Origin: Pohlia nutans
Taxonomy: Eukaryota > Streptophyta > Bryopsida > Bryales > Mniaceae
DNA length: 64,000 nucleotides
Assembly: GCA_022496805.1 (NCBI GenBank)
Contig: CM040085.1
Coordinates: 50,621,811-50,685,810 of the forward strand
Reading direction: 5' to 3'
Under the pieces are notes generated by a model. That model saw only the letters and a program-made list of their open reading frames with translations. It did not search any database and was not told where the DNA came from. This document shows positions 53,837-63,186 of the stretch, one piece after another; within the stretch, counting starts at the first letter, position 1; each line of letters begins with the position of its first letter. Both the position numbers and the translations under genes were made by a program.

Positions 53837-54757
53837 CTAGCGTCCGGTCGACTCCGGTGCCCCTCTTTTCTTCCTCCGGCTATCTACCGGTGTCGTCTTC
53901 CGGTGCTGCTTCTTCGGAGGAACCCTAAACCCGGTCACAATTGTGTCCTCGTCGTCATCCTCTTCTTCCTCTTCTTCATCCGGAATCCTCAAGTGCTTCT
54001 TCACCTGTCCTCGGGGTGGTGCTGTAGAGGTATTCGCCTCGTCCGGTCCACTCTGGTCCGGTTCATCCTCGGGTTCCAATCTGTTCGGAGTCCCCCGGAG
54101 CTTCTTGAGTGGGCCCCGGGTGCGCACCCTAAAGGGGACCGCCTCAACCGGTGTCTTCTGACCCGGTTCCTCCTCTTTTGCTCGGACCTCCGAGGGTTCC
54201 GGTTGGCCTTCCTCCGTGTCCGGGTCGACCGCTGCTTGCTCATCTGCTCCTCTTCCTTCCTGCTCTTCCCGTTCTTCCTCGTCCGGGCTGTCCTCGTCCT
54301 CGCTATCATCCGGATTCCCTTCCCGGGCCCTTGGCGGCTCCCGGTCCATGATCCTCCGGCAGCTCTCCCATTGCTCTCTCTCCTTGGCCGTGAGACATCC
54401 GTACTTGTCATACAAATGAAACAGAAAAGGGGTTAGAGGACATCCCTTCTTGTTTCCGAGTTTCTTCGCTTCCCGGTCCACCAAATGGTCCACGATTTCT
54501 CCCCATCCGGTCTTCCGGTTGTTGAGGTAGGCCTCATAAATGGCCTTCATCAGCTTGATTGTGCAGGTGGTGGGTTTGTCTGGGCTAAAAATAGGCACCA
54601 GAAACCGCAGCAGGCGCTTCTCCCGGTCGTCTTTGCAGTCCTCCACCCGGAATCCGTCCTTCTCTGAAACCGGTTTAGAAAACTTCTCCTTCACCCATCC
54701 GGAATCCGTCTTGGTCGTGTCATATCCAATCGGGCTGTTGGGGAACTTGTATGTCAA
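53837..54757 (-). CDS. Unknown acidic protein, possibly an antisense ORF of an LTR element
   Basis: 306 codons. The open frame extends upstream to about 54846 (GGKPVPEEFQDSEIRGRW) next to a TTGTAG acceptor-like site. N-terminal part: TYKFPNSPIGYD, SEKDGFRVEDCKDDREKRLL, RKTGWGEIVDHLVDREAKKL. From about residue 130 it is highly acidic and disordered (EEEEEEDDDEDTIV), with a basic tail (RRKKRGAPESTGR). If the leader-like block to its right is a 3' LTR of a plus-strand element, this ORF would be antisense, as known in some Tat-type plant Ty3 elements. No catalytic motif seen. Confidence 0.45.
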   Translation of the reverse strand: MTYKFPNSPIGYDTTKTDSGWVKEKFSKPVSEKDGFRVEDCKDDREKRLLRFLVPIFSPDKPTTCTIKLMKAIYEAYLNNRKTGWGEIVDHLVDREAKKLGNKKGCPLTPFLFHLYDKYGCLTAKEREQWESCRRIMDREPPRAREGNPDDSEDEDSPDEEEREEQEGRGADEQAAVDPDTEEGQPEPSEVRAKEEEPGQKTPVEAVPFRVRTRGPLKKLRGTPNRLEPEDEPDQSGPDEANTSTAPPRGQVKKHLRIPDEEEEEEDDDEDTIVTGFRVPPKKQHRKTTPVDSRRKKRGAPESTGR

Positions 54758-55079
54758 GCGCCAATGCTTCGAGTTCCACGTCGTCCATCGCCCCCGGATT
54801 TCGCTGTCCTGGAATTCCTCCGGTACCGGTTTTCCACCTAACTCCTACAACATAGCATTACTGTGGAGATCCTAGGGCAGGTACAGCAATTCCTCACAAC
54901 CCATCTTGTGCAAATCCTTCCGCAGCTGCTCCCTATGTTCCGCCTTGGCCGGAGCAACCGGGCGCACCAACTTATTCGAAACCGGCAGTCTGAGCCTCCA
55001 ATCGTCCTTCCGTCCCATCGCTGCTGGCTCCAAAACTTCCTTCCCTCGACTACGCACGCTCCGCCTAATCTCCCGGGAT

Positions 55080-55475
55080 ACTTGCTCACCACCCGGTCGC
55101 TCTCCCTGATCTCTCACAGCATCCGGAAACACAAAAATCTGGCGTAGGGGTGGACTGGAAACACTATGCGAAAATAAATAGTGAACTGCCCTAATTAAAG
55201 CGGCCCATTTCAAAGCGCGAAGCGCGGCCGGGTCCATCCCAGACCCGTCCATCCCCTACCCGGTTTCCAGTCCGGGTCCCGTGTCCAATCCGGACACCAG
55301 CCATCAAAACCGGATCCTAGCAATAACTCTACAGCGCGCGCGAGCGCCTCTTCTACACAAATAACTAAATGTGCCATTATGGTCACTCCCACACTCATTT
55401 ATGAAGATTCGGGCTACTCCTAGCTACTCTAAAACCCTAACTCTCTATTTCTAGGTCGAACGAGGTTCGACACAT
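55080..55475 (+). repeat. Second copy of the element B LTR-like block
   Basis: Similar along its length to 5640-5853 joined to 12559-12745. Ends in TTCTAGGTCGAACGAGGTTCGACA-like sequence and meets the 253-bp satellite directly. Minus frame 55252-54872 overlaps it. Confidence 0.65.
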
Positions 55476-56300
55476 GCAATTTACAAGCATGCAATTCATG
55501 TAAAAGAACTAGATTGTGTACTATAGAGTTCATATAGAAAGAAAAGAACATTGTGGTATTAACTAAGGCCCTCAAAGAGGACAACACATCCAAGCATCAT
55601 CTCCATGCACCCTTGGTCCATGGTGAATCCCTGCCTGCCCAAAGTGTTCTTGGTCCATTGTGAATCCCTGAATCACTAACTGCCCACGTTGTCCAAGGTC
55701 CATGGTGAATCCATCACTTAGCAAGCATGCAATTTACAATCATGCAATTCATGTAAAAGAACTAGATTGTGTACTACAGAGTTCATATGGAAAGAAAAGA
55801 ACATTGTGGTATTAACTAAGGCCCACAAAGAGGACAACACATCCAAGCATCATCTCCATGCACCCTTGGTCCATGGTGAATCCCTGCCTGCCCAAGGTGT
55901 TCTTGGTCCATTGTGAATCCCTGAATCACTAACTGCCCACGTTGTCCAAGGTCCATGGTGAATCCATCACTTAGCAAGCATGCAATTTACAATCATGCAA
56001 TTCATGTAAAAGAACTAGATTGTGTACTACAGAGTTCATATGGAAAGAAACGAACATTGTGGTATTAACTAAGGCCCTCAAAGAGGACAACACATCCAAG
56101 CATCATCTCCATGCACCCTTGGTCCATGGTGAATCCCTGACTGCCGACGGTGTCCATGGTCCATTGTGAATCCCTGAATCACTAACTGCCCACGTTGTCC
56201 AAGGTCTATGGTGAATCCATTTCTCAGCAAGCATGCAATTTAACAGCATGCAATACATGTTCGAGAACCAGATTGTGTACATTAGAGATAATGTGGAAAA
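55476..56300 (+). repeat. 253-bp tandem satellite, just over three units
   Basis: AGAACTAGATTGTGTACT-type word at 55505, 55758, 56011 and 56264 (degenerate), exactly 253 bp apart. Each unit has two CCATGGTGAATCCCTG-like words. Same family as 22985-23640. Confidence 0.88.
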
Positions 56301-56628
56301 AAACATAGGATCATTTTATTCATATTGTCAAATGCCCATTGTATTTACACTGTCTAATGTCCATTCTGCATATCTACCCGTGGTACTAAACTCAATATTT
56401 GCTATCCTACTGTAAGAGCCTATATCACCGTAACCTGTCCACAAAGTCCATAGTCAATGATGTTCCATGGCCCATGTTGCCAATTGCCATATAGGCCTAA
56501 TTCCTTTGTCTGGAGCGATTCACCGCTGATTGCCGATTTGGTCGTGTTTCTTCACGAGGTCTCTGCGGCCCTTGGCGACGTGGTGGGTCTTCTCCGCCAT
56601 AGATTTTTTTTATCGCTGCAGCAACACC
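56301..56628. other. Non-coding gap
   Basis: No gene or repeat recognised. Confidence 0.35.
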
Positions 56629-58818
56629 TCAATGCATTAGGACGTGTTGTTTCCTTTCAGTACCACAGTGTTGATATACATCAAACACGGTTTGGCCCAG
56701 CATCTTATGACAGGATACACACTTAACATTCTCTGCTTGGGGATTGGAGTAACGGGCAACCAAATCCGGGTTCGCATCAAAATACTTAATGGTTTCCTCT
56801 ATGGCAATACCATAGTCATCATCACCCTGAATATCGTCCGACTGCTCCTCCAAATTGTTATCTGCCTCAATTTCTGCAAGAGCACTCTTGTGTTCCGCAA
56901 ATGATTTTGAGGGTGGCTTTACCGTGGGTGGGATTACCGTGTCCCGTGGAGCCTGGGCTGGCGAGGGTTGCGGCGACGGCGTCAAAAGTCGCGAGGGTGG
57001 CGAGGGTTGCTGGGATGGCAAGGATTGCTGCGGTGGCATCGGCCGTGGCAAGGCTGGCAAGGGTTGCGGCGGTGGCGTCCTCTCTGGCGAGTGGTGAGTT
57101 GTCTCACCCGAGACTTGGACCTCAACCCACCCTAAACCCTTGACCAAGGCACCAGGAATACCTTGGGATTCGCTTGGAATACCCTGGCTTATTGGCTGAG
57201 CAACCCGTTGTGGGTGGATCTCCGGCGGTGGTGTCCTCACTGAGCCACCCGTTGTGGGTGGATCTCCGGCTGCCAGTGGCTGCAGGCCTGGTGTTGTTTC
57301 TTCCCCTGGTATCCCTGGTGAATGAAACCTAGTTTGAAACACGTCCAAGACTTCTTCGTCTTCATCTTGGTCCCAATCATAAACTGGTTCCTGCATGCCC
57401 AGGCTTCGTTTCGCGTCATCATAGCAGAGGTTGATGAACTCCTGGGATGGAGCTGCCGGGGTGACGGGGTTCTCTCTAAGGAGAGCGTGTACCTTGGTGA
57501 CAACGTTCTCTACGGCCCTCCTTACAAACACGGCTTTGTTGGCCTCGAAATTTGCTGCGGCCAAGTCTGCCGGCGCACGTGCTGCTTCCTCACATTCTGC
57601 AACCAAGCTCTTGCATTTCTCCAAGTACTCCTCGTTCTGCTCCTGCAACGCCTTGACTCGCTCTTTAGCCAATTCATGCTCCTTGGTGAGTGCGACGTGC
57701 AAGTCCTTGGAGTGCTTCAGCTCGAGAGTCAAAGTTGAGACTTGGGTGCGCAAGTTCGCCACGACATCCTTGGCTTCATCGATTTCCTTGCGAGCCGCAT
57801 CCAGCGTCTTCTGTGCTGATGCTTTGGCGGCTTGGACTTCTTGAGCGCACTTGATCTCCTTGTTCTCCAAAGCTTGGAGTTGCTCATTCTCCAAGGTCTC
57901 CTTGCGCTGCTCCAAGGAATGGACGCATTCAACCATCTCGTCCATGACGTCCCTCATGGCGGCGCAACGTCCACGGATGTCTTTGGTGACTGGTCCCCAC
58001 CCCGATCCCGATTCCAAGGCCGGTCTGGATGGCCCTGCATCCAAACGCGGTCGGTTGTTGCTCCCTTCCTCCGTGGTATCACGGCGACCGCGAGTTTTGT
58101 TGGCGAGTTCGTGCTGTAAGTCATCCAACGCGCTTATGACCGGTGGCACATTCCTCCCCTCGTAGATCCGGAGGTACTGTTTAATGTACAAAGTCAGGAA
58201 GGGCCCGATTGGAGTTGTACAATCTTCAACCCTGTCATAATTGAAGTAATCTTGCAGCTGGTCCCTGAAGCAATTGTCGAAAAGCTTACCCCAATTCACC
58301 TTCTCTCCGCTGTCGGCCAAAAGAATGACGCGCAGGTGCTCGGATGCTATGACATTGCAGTTGTTCCGGAAGAAGATCAGGCTGCAAATGCCCCGCATGC
58401 GGCCGAACCACGGGTCTCCCACAAGATTGCCCAACTTGAATGTATCGTATCTGGTCCCCTTCTTTGGACAGTCACGTACAAACTTATCCAAATCCGGTTT
58501 AGATTGCGCCTTGGTCCCCTGTTCCCAAACCACAACGCCCGTGCCATCCCACCCATAAAAATGATAAAGACAACGAGGTGAGTACCGAACCTCGACACCT
58601 TTCACCATGCCGGACGGGAATTCTTCATTCTGGTCTCTCGTCTTCATGGATCTCAAGAATTCATAGCACAGCATGAAGTCGACCGTCTGTGATATTTGTT
58701 CAAAGAATCGCGCCAGGTTCGTCTGCTCTAACCAAAGCATGTCAGGGTGTTTCTTCCACTCATCGATCTGGCGCGGCACGTAAATACCCTTGGGTCTCTC
58801 CGCCGCAGCTGATGCCAT
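56629..58818 (-). CDS. Intact large ORF: TE-associated-like N-domain, coiled coil, Pro-rich region, Cys/His end
   Basis: ATG at 58818 in GCCATGG context (MASAAAERPKGIYVPRQID); about 729 codons. Domain order: N-terminal globular region, about residues 1-240 (WLEQTNLARFFEQISQTVDF, PWFGRMRGICSLIFFRNN, ILLADSGEKVNWGKLFDNC); charged linker; long coiled coil, about 290-430 (LEQRKETLENEQLQALENKE); a region with DDAKRSLGMQEPVYDWDQDE; Pro/Gln/Ser-rich stretch, about 530-640; acidic part; and a C-terminal CVSCHKMLGQTVFDVYQHC cluster. The plan of N-domain, coiled coil and Pro-rich part recalls the G1 and G2 accessory ORFs, though the order differs and sequence similarity is not obvious. Function unknown. 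It has no stops, so it is either recently active or a retained gene. Confidence 0.6.
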   Translation of the reverse strand: MASAAAERPKGIYVPRQIDEWKKHPDMLWLEQTNLARFFEQISQTVDFMLCYEFLRSMKTRDQNEEFPSGMVKGVEVRYSPRCLYHFYGWDGTGVVVWEQGTKAQSKPDLDKFVRDCPKKGTRYDTFKLGNLVGDPWFGRMRGICSLIFFRNNCNVIASEHLRVILLADSGEKVNWGKLFDNCFRDQLQDYFNYDRVEDCTTPIGPFLTLYIKQYLRIYEGRNVPPVISALDDLQHELANKTRGRRDTTEEGSNNRPRLDAGPSRPALESGSGWGPVTKDIRGRCAAMRDVMDEMVECVHSLEQRKETLENEQLQALENKEIKCAQEVQAAKASAQKTLDAARKEIDEAKDVVANLRTQVSTLTLELKHSKDLHVALTKEHELAKERVKALQEQNEEYLEKCKSLVAECEEAARAPADLAAANFEANKAVFVRRAVENVVTKVHALLRENPVTPAAPSQEFINLCYDDAKRSLGMQEPVYDWDQDEDEEVLDVFQTRFHSPGIPGEETTPGLQPLAAGDPPTTGGSVRTPPPEIHPQRVAQPISQGIPSESQGIPGALVKGLGWVEVQVSGETTHHSPERTPPPQPLPALPRPMPPQQSLPSQQPSPPSRLLTPSPQPSPAQAPRDTVIPPTVKPPSKSFAEHKSALAEIEADNNLEEQSDDIQGDDDYGIAIEETIKYFDANPDLVARYSNPQAENVKCVSCHKMLGQTVFDVYQHCGTERKQHVLMH

Positions 58819-59709
58819 GGCAACCAAGGAATGCAAGGGATTACAGGGAGTATACAGGCGCAGAGAGAGATAGAGATGATTGAGGGAAGAAGATGATATT
58901 GCGTTTGATGGAGAACTGGGATGGAGAGAACTGGAGAATCGGAGCGCAAAGGAAGAATTGGAGAGCTTGAGACAAGAATGCAGTGAACTTGAGGCAGTGA
59001 ATGCGGACTTGAACGTCTAATTAAACCTAGACTGCACACCCTGGTTCCATGGCTGCCTTGGGAAAATGAGTTGGCAGGACCCGGTGTTGGCGGCGGCGGC
59101 TGATTGATGCGGGTTTCAAATGGGACTGAGTGCCCAATCACCATGGTGTCCTTGGCTACTATTATGTGCTAGGCCACTACGGCGTGACATGAACTTGGCG
59201 GCAAAAATGATATGTTTGGTCTACCTTGGTGTGACTGAACTTGGCCAGGATGTATGGTTCATAGTCCCTAAACCTAGATTCCATGGTTCCTTGTTATGCC
59301 CTGAACGATAATGCAAGCCTCACGGACTTGGTTAATTCTGGGTGAAATTAAACTCTACATTTCTACTGAATTTTTTTAAATGGGGTGTCTAAAAAGCCAA
59401 ACCGAGCACCTTAGTGAGATCTATACTTCTGTAGAATAGAGCTAAAGCAAATTGAAAACAATATCATGCTTAAAATGGTTTTTTGAATAAATTTTGGGTG
59501 TGGTATCAGGAAAGCATGATAACGCACTTGACGAAGGTCCATGATGGCAGACATGAGTGGGCCCCAGCTTCTAGTGGCGGCGGACCCTAATACCGCTGCC
59601 CAATTACTGCTGATGCCCTGGGCTACCGTGGCTTGTTAGGTGCATGATATATCCAGACCACACTGTCCATGTTAACTCCATGTTAATTCCATGTTACCAT
59701 GCACCCTAA
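58819..59709. other. Upstream region of the large ORF, no other gene
   Basis: Contains short frames without protein character. 59340-59700 is AT-rich. Confidence 0.35.
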
Positions 59710-59934
59710 TACACTACTATAAATAGTATATTTAGTGTGAGATACAGTTATTTACATATACATGTTGTAAGTTTTTACTGTTGACCAAATTTTTTACCCC
59801 CTATATTGGTCAAGATGGGGATCTTTCAATAGTATTGGAATCAATGTCTTTGGTAAATTTTTTTGTCGAGAGTAAAAATCTATAACATTTTTAAATCTTA
59901 TAATTATCTCACACTAAATATACTATTTAGTGTA
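59710..59934. repeat. 225-bp inverted-repeat element (MITE-like)
   Basis: The left end TACACTACTATAAATAG and the right end read inwards TACACTAAATAG both continue with TATATTTAGTGTGAGATA. Arms about 30-35 bp, one 5-bp indel. No clear TSD. Sits near the MULE right end. Confidence 0.65.
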
Positions 59935-60153
59935 CCGATCCCAAAAATACTGAACCCACAATTATAGGTCCTAACCAAAAAACTTAAAAACAAAAATCAA
60001 ACTTTCCTAGGTTCCCCACCCCAACACCCTAAGTACTATTTTTAGGGGGGTAAAAACTATTTTTAGGGGGGTAAAACCTAAATTTAGACGCCCTTTTTAC
60101 CCTTAAAAACCTAAATCTAGTAAATAAATTCTTCGAAATTTACTGGGTAAATG

Positions 60154-60226
60154 TGAATTTTCTGCTCTCCGCTCTCCTATTTCTGCTCTCCGCTCTCCGC
60201 TCTCCGCTCGCACACGAGCTTTTCCC
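60154..60226 (-). repeat. MULE right terminal inverted repeat
   Basis: CTCTCCGCTCTCCGCT-type sequence ending CACACGAGCTTTTCCC. Reverse complement pairs with 22716-22792. TSD copy TCGGTAGAC follows at 60228-60236. Confidence 0.82.
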
Positions 60227-60236
60227 ATCGGTAGAC

Positions 60237-60464
60237 AGAGAGGAGAAGGAATTTTGATAAGACAGATAAGTATCTTGGAAGAAATGAGTCGTGCCAATGG
60301 GTTTGGCTCTATTGCTTTTATATCAGTACAACCAGATCTGACAGTTAGGTCAGATCGGTAAAAAAGTATTTTCTAGATCTACCTACTGGGGTAACTTGGA
60401 AAATTACCGGGGTAAAAACTCAGACCGGTAGGCCTTACCGGTAGCTCCTAATTTACGGTTAACA
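60237..60464 (-). repeat. G2 5' LTR, second piece
   Basis: 228 bp, matches 13881-14108 with one difference seen. Ends TTAACA before TSD ACCGC at 60465-60469. A hairpin of GATCTGAC/GTCAGATC is present. Confidence 0.94.
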
Positions 60465-61293
60465 ACCGCTGTCGACAGTATGGGGTAAGCCTCAATCCAG
60501 AAAAATGTATATTCTACATTCCTTCTGGAGTGCTTCTAGGCTACATAGTCGGTCGAGAAGGCAAGTTCCCGGATCCGAAGAAGATCCAGGCCCTAGTCGA
60601 CATGCCAACCCTGAAGGACGTCAAGGCCATTCAGACGTTCAACGGACTGGCCCAGTTCAACCACTGTTTCATCAAAAACTATGCAGCCATTATGGAGTCC
60701 ATCACCAAGCTGACCAGGAAAGGCGAATCGTTCGACTGGACACCAGCTTGCGAGGCAGCGTATCAGACCATCAAGGATCGATACCAGACTGCACCGATTC
60801 TGATTAGAGTCAACTGGTCCCTGGACTTCCACATCCACACAGACGCATCTGACATATCAGTCGAGGCCATGTTGGCGCAGAACCCGACAGGCAACATCGA
60901 CCAGCTGATAGCCTATGCTTCCCAACTACTCAACAAAGCGGAGAAGAACTATACAACAACCGAGAAGGAAGCCCTCGCGATGGTTTATGCCATCAACAAA
61001 TTTCGACATTACCTCCTCGGTAACAAATTTGTATTCTACGTCGACCACTTAGCACTACAGTACCTGATCAACAAACCACAGGTTTCTGGTCAACTGGCAC
61101 GTTGGCTACTACTATTCCTTGAATTCGACTTTACCGTGGTTTATAAACCAGGTAAAACGCATGGAGTAGCCGACGCATTATCACGAAATGAGGGTGCAGA
61201 GCCAGCCATAGGCATACCCGACCAGACAGTCGACGCGCAACTGTTTACTACCGAGCCCAACTGGCTACACCCGATAGTCGGATACACTAGGTA
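60465..61293 (+). pseudogene. Element B: end of RT and RNase H
   Basis: Resumes the frame interrupted at 13694: RQYGVSLNPEKCIFYIP, LLGYIVGREGKFPDPKK, then RNase H with HTDASDISVEAM, NYTTTEKEALAMVYAI, FYVDHLALQYL and THGVADALSR. The frame ends at TAG 61291-61293 where host-like sequence starts. No integrase and no right LTR. It shows the residues that G2 has lost. Confidence 0.9.
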
Positions 61294-61412
61294 GATTCCA
61301 AATCAGCATTCCCACTAGCATACTCTGTCCTCTATCGGCTGCCAGCCGATACACTAGGTAGATTCCTAATCAGTTTTCCCACTGTCATACTCTCTCCTCT
61401 ATCGGCTGCGAG
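61279..61412. repeat. Two direct repeats of about 67 bp with TATCGGCTG hairpin
   Basis: GATACACTAGGTAGATTCC starts both units, and each ends TATCGGCTGCCAGCCGATA or close to it, a near-perfect palindrome. Related hairpins lie near 61763-61780 and 63851-63872. The truncation of element B coincides with the start of the first unit. Confidence 0.7.
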
Positions 61413-61786
61413 CCGATACCAGTATGAAAAGGTCATTTGCAGTTGTGATGGACACAGAGCCCATTGCTTCATTTACAAAGAATGGTAGCTCTGGTCGATG
61501 GAAGTTGGCAAAAGGAGTTGTCGTTGCACTAACTCATGCCGGCCTATACTATGCCGGACGTGTTGTTGTAAATCGAGTTGTGTCTTGAGATCCGTTACTT
61601 CTGAACGTGCGTGTGCTTGATGTATCAGACTCTATTGAGATGATCCTTCCATTCCCGGTTGACGACCTCAAATATCTAAGTCAAAGTGTTGGAAAGGACA
61701 TGTATAGGAGGAGAGATACATCAAACCCTTTGCGGAGGACATTGATGCAGTTTGCACTCCTATCGGCCGATTGCCGATACAACTGA
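61413..61786 (+). pseudogene. Hypothetical ORF with one stop
   Basis: ATG near 61422: MKRSFAVVMDTEPIASF, GRWKLAKGVVVALTHAGLYY. After an in-frame TGA near 61587 the same frame continues DPLLLNVRVLDVSDSIEMIL, LKYLSQSVGKDMYRR and ends near 61786 at the hairpin word. Protein-like on both sides of the stop. Family not recognised. Confidence 0.4.
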
Positions 61787-62746
61787 TGACTGAGGAGAAA
61801 TCCATCGACCAATTTCTGACGCTCACTGTGAACATGGAGGTCTCACTTCTGCATGGTGATGGAGCAGACCTTCAATGTGCTGGTGTCGGTGTCATCGTCG
61901 AGTGCTCTTCCAAGGGGAGTTGGGAGGGCTTCCTAGTCCCGCACAGTTTCTTTCTCGTGGTACGGTTGATGACTGTCAACCGTGACTTCCATGAGCTCAC
62001 GGCGTACTGCGACGACACCTCTCGATCAGTCCTTGGAGACTGCCTTGGTCACAACGTCTTGTAAAGTGGATACAAGGTCAGGCCTGCGAACCTCTCCACC
62101 CCGGTGCATTTTCCTGTCGGCTGTCAACAGATACGTCCATGTTCGAAAGAGGTCAAGCTTGATGTTGATCATGATGGACGCAGAAATGATTCACCTACCG
62201 GCGAAGCCTGTGGCGGCTCTGGAAATGTTCATGCCAGAGTTCTTCACATGGATTGTGGGCTTACTACGTCCTCAAGATCGGCGAAGGAGTTGCAGGAGCC
62301 CAGCGTAGGCATAGGTCATAACCTTGATGATGTCTAAGATGATCATGTTCTGCCTAATGAGATCGGGAATTGCTCCAGCTACAAAGATTATAGTGGATGC
62401 AGTGAATTTGCTAGAGGACAAAGTGTTGCAAGCACAGCTAGCGATAGCGCCGGTGGTGGTCCCAATGTCGGTCTACCCTACCTTGATCACCATCTCTGGA
62501 GACATAGATATTGTTGTAAGCTCCTCAATGAGGATGTCACAATTTTTGGCCGAGCAATGATCCAAGTTTGTATTCCAGAGGAGGCGTGCGATGAGAATAT
62601 TCTAGGCGATACCGATGTGGATATTATGTTCGTGTCAGAGCATGAGTCCCTCCAAATGACCACGATGCGTTGGCCATTGAGCCATACTAGATTAGAGGGT
62701 GGGCGACTTCTATCTGAGATCGTCACGCTCTGCTCTACTGCTGATA

Positions 62747-63186
62747 TGTTAACGGTAAATTCGTAACTACCGGTAGTTTACCGATCTGGATTTTTTACTA
62801 CTCCGGTAATTTTCCAAGTTACCACAGAAAGTAGATCTAGGAAAACCTTTTTTACCGATCTGACAGTTAGGTCAGATCGGGTTGTACTTTGTATATAAGC
62901 AATAGAGCCAAACACATTGGCAAGAGCACATTTTTCGGAACCTTAGATCCTGGTTTCCCCCTTATATTCTTTGGTCTTCCTTCCGATCTCCATCTCTTTT
63001 GAGTGATACCTTCCGGTATTTTTGTTATTTGTTCTAAATCTCTTGTTTTGCAACTGATCCGTATTACCGAATAGAGATCGGTAGCATTGACGAGTGTGAA
63101 TTCTGACTAAGCAAAGTATCTTCCTCCATAGTTATATCGGATCGGTATTAGATTATCGAGTAATACTAGAGAAGGAGGAGCTACCA
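62747..63186 (+). mobile_element. Solo LTR of the G family
   Basis: 440 bp, TGTTAACGG to GAGCTACCA, plus orientation. Flanks TGATA and TGCTA form a 5-bp TSD with one change. It arose by recombination between two LTRs, by its structure. Confidence 0.88.
62855..62899 (+). promoter_or_regulatory. LTR promoter: hairpin and TATA box
   Basis: CCGATCTGAC (62855-62864) and its exact complement (62871-62880) enclose a 6-base loop. TATATAAG follows at 62892-62899. The hairpin is kept, with changes, in all G-family LTRs here. Confidence 0.65.

Larger units (their letters stand above)
53800..55475. mobile_element. Fragment related to element B
   Basis: The right part (55080-55475) matches the LTR-like leader of element B and ends GAGGTTCGACA. 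The left part has a minus-strand ORF. Neither end shows a convincing TSD, so it may be truncated. Confidence 0.5.
22716..60226. mobile_element. Giant Mutator-like element, 37.5 kb (22.7 kb without the CACTA insertion)
   Basis: Sits inside the 5' LTR of G2. The outer ends are inverted repeats: left GAGGGCGGCTACCGTGCGAG, right (read inwards) GGGAAAAGCTCGTGTGCGAG. Both continue into GGAGAGCGGAGAGCAGAAA-type sequence for about 75 bp. The flanks TTGGTAGAC and TCGGTAGAC (22707-22715, 60228-60236) are a 9-10 bp TSD with one change, the size typical of Mutator elements. The content includes a MULE transposase on the minus strand with zinc-binding and SWIM domains. Cargo: two unknown ORFs, the DGNH gene, a coiled-coil protein ORF, minisatellites and later TE insertions. 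Whether every segment moved as one unit, or some arrived later, is not decided by the sequence except for the CACTA and copia insertions. Confidence 0.82.

Noticed and set aside
53705..54436. 243-codon plus-strand ORF
   Set aside because: Starts as exon 8 of copy B, then runs antisense to the acidic minus-strand ORF. Not one gene.
13695..60464. A single 46.8-kb retrotransposon
   Set aside because: The internal MULE, with its own TIRs and TSD, explains the distance. G2 alone is about 9.25 kb.
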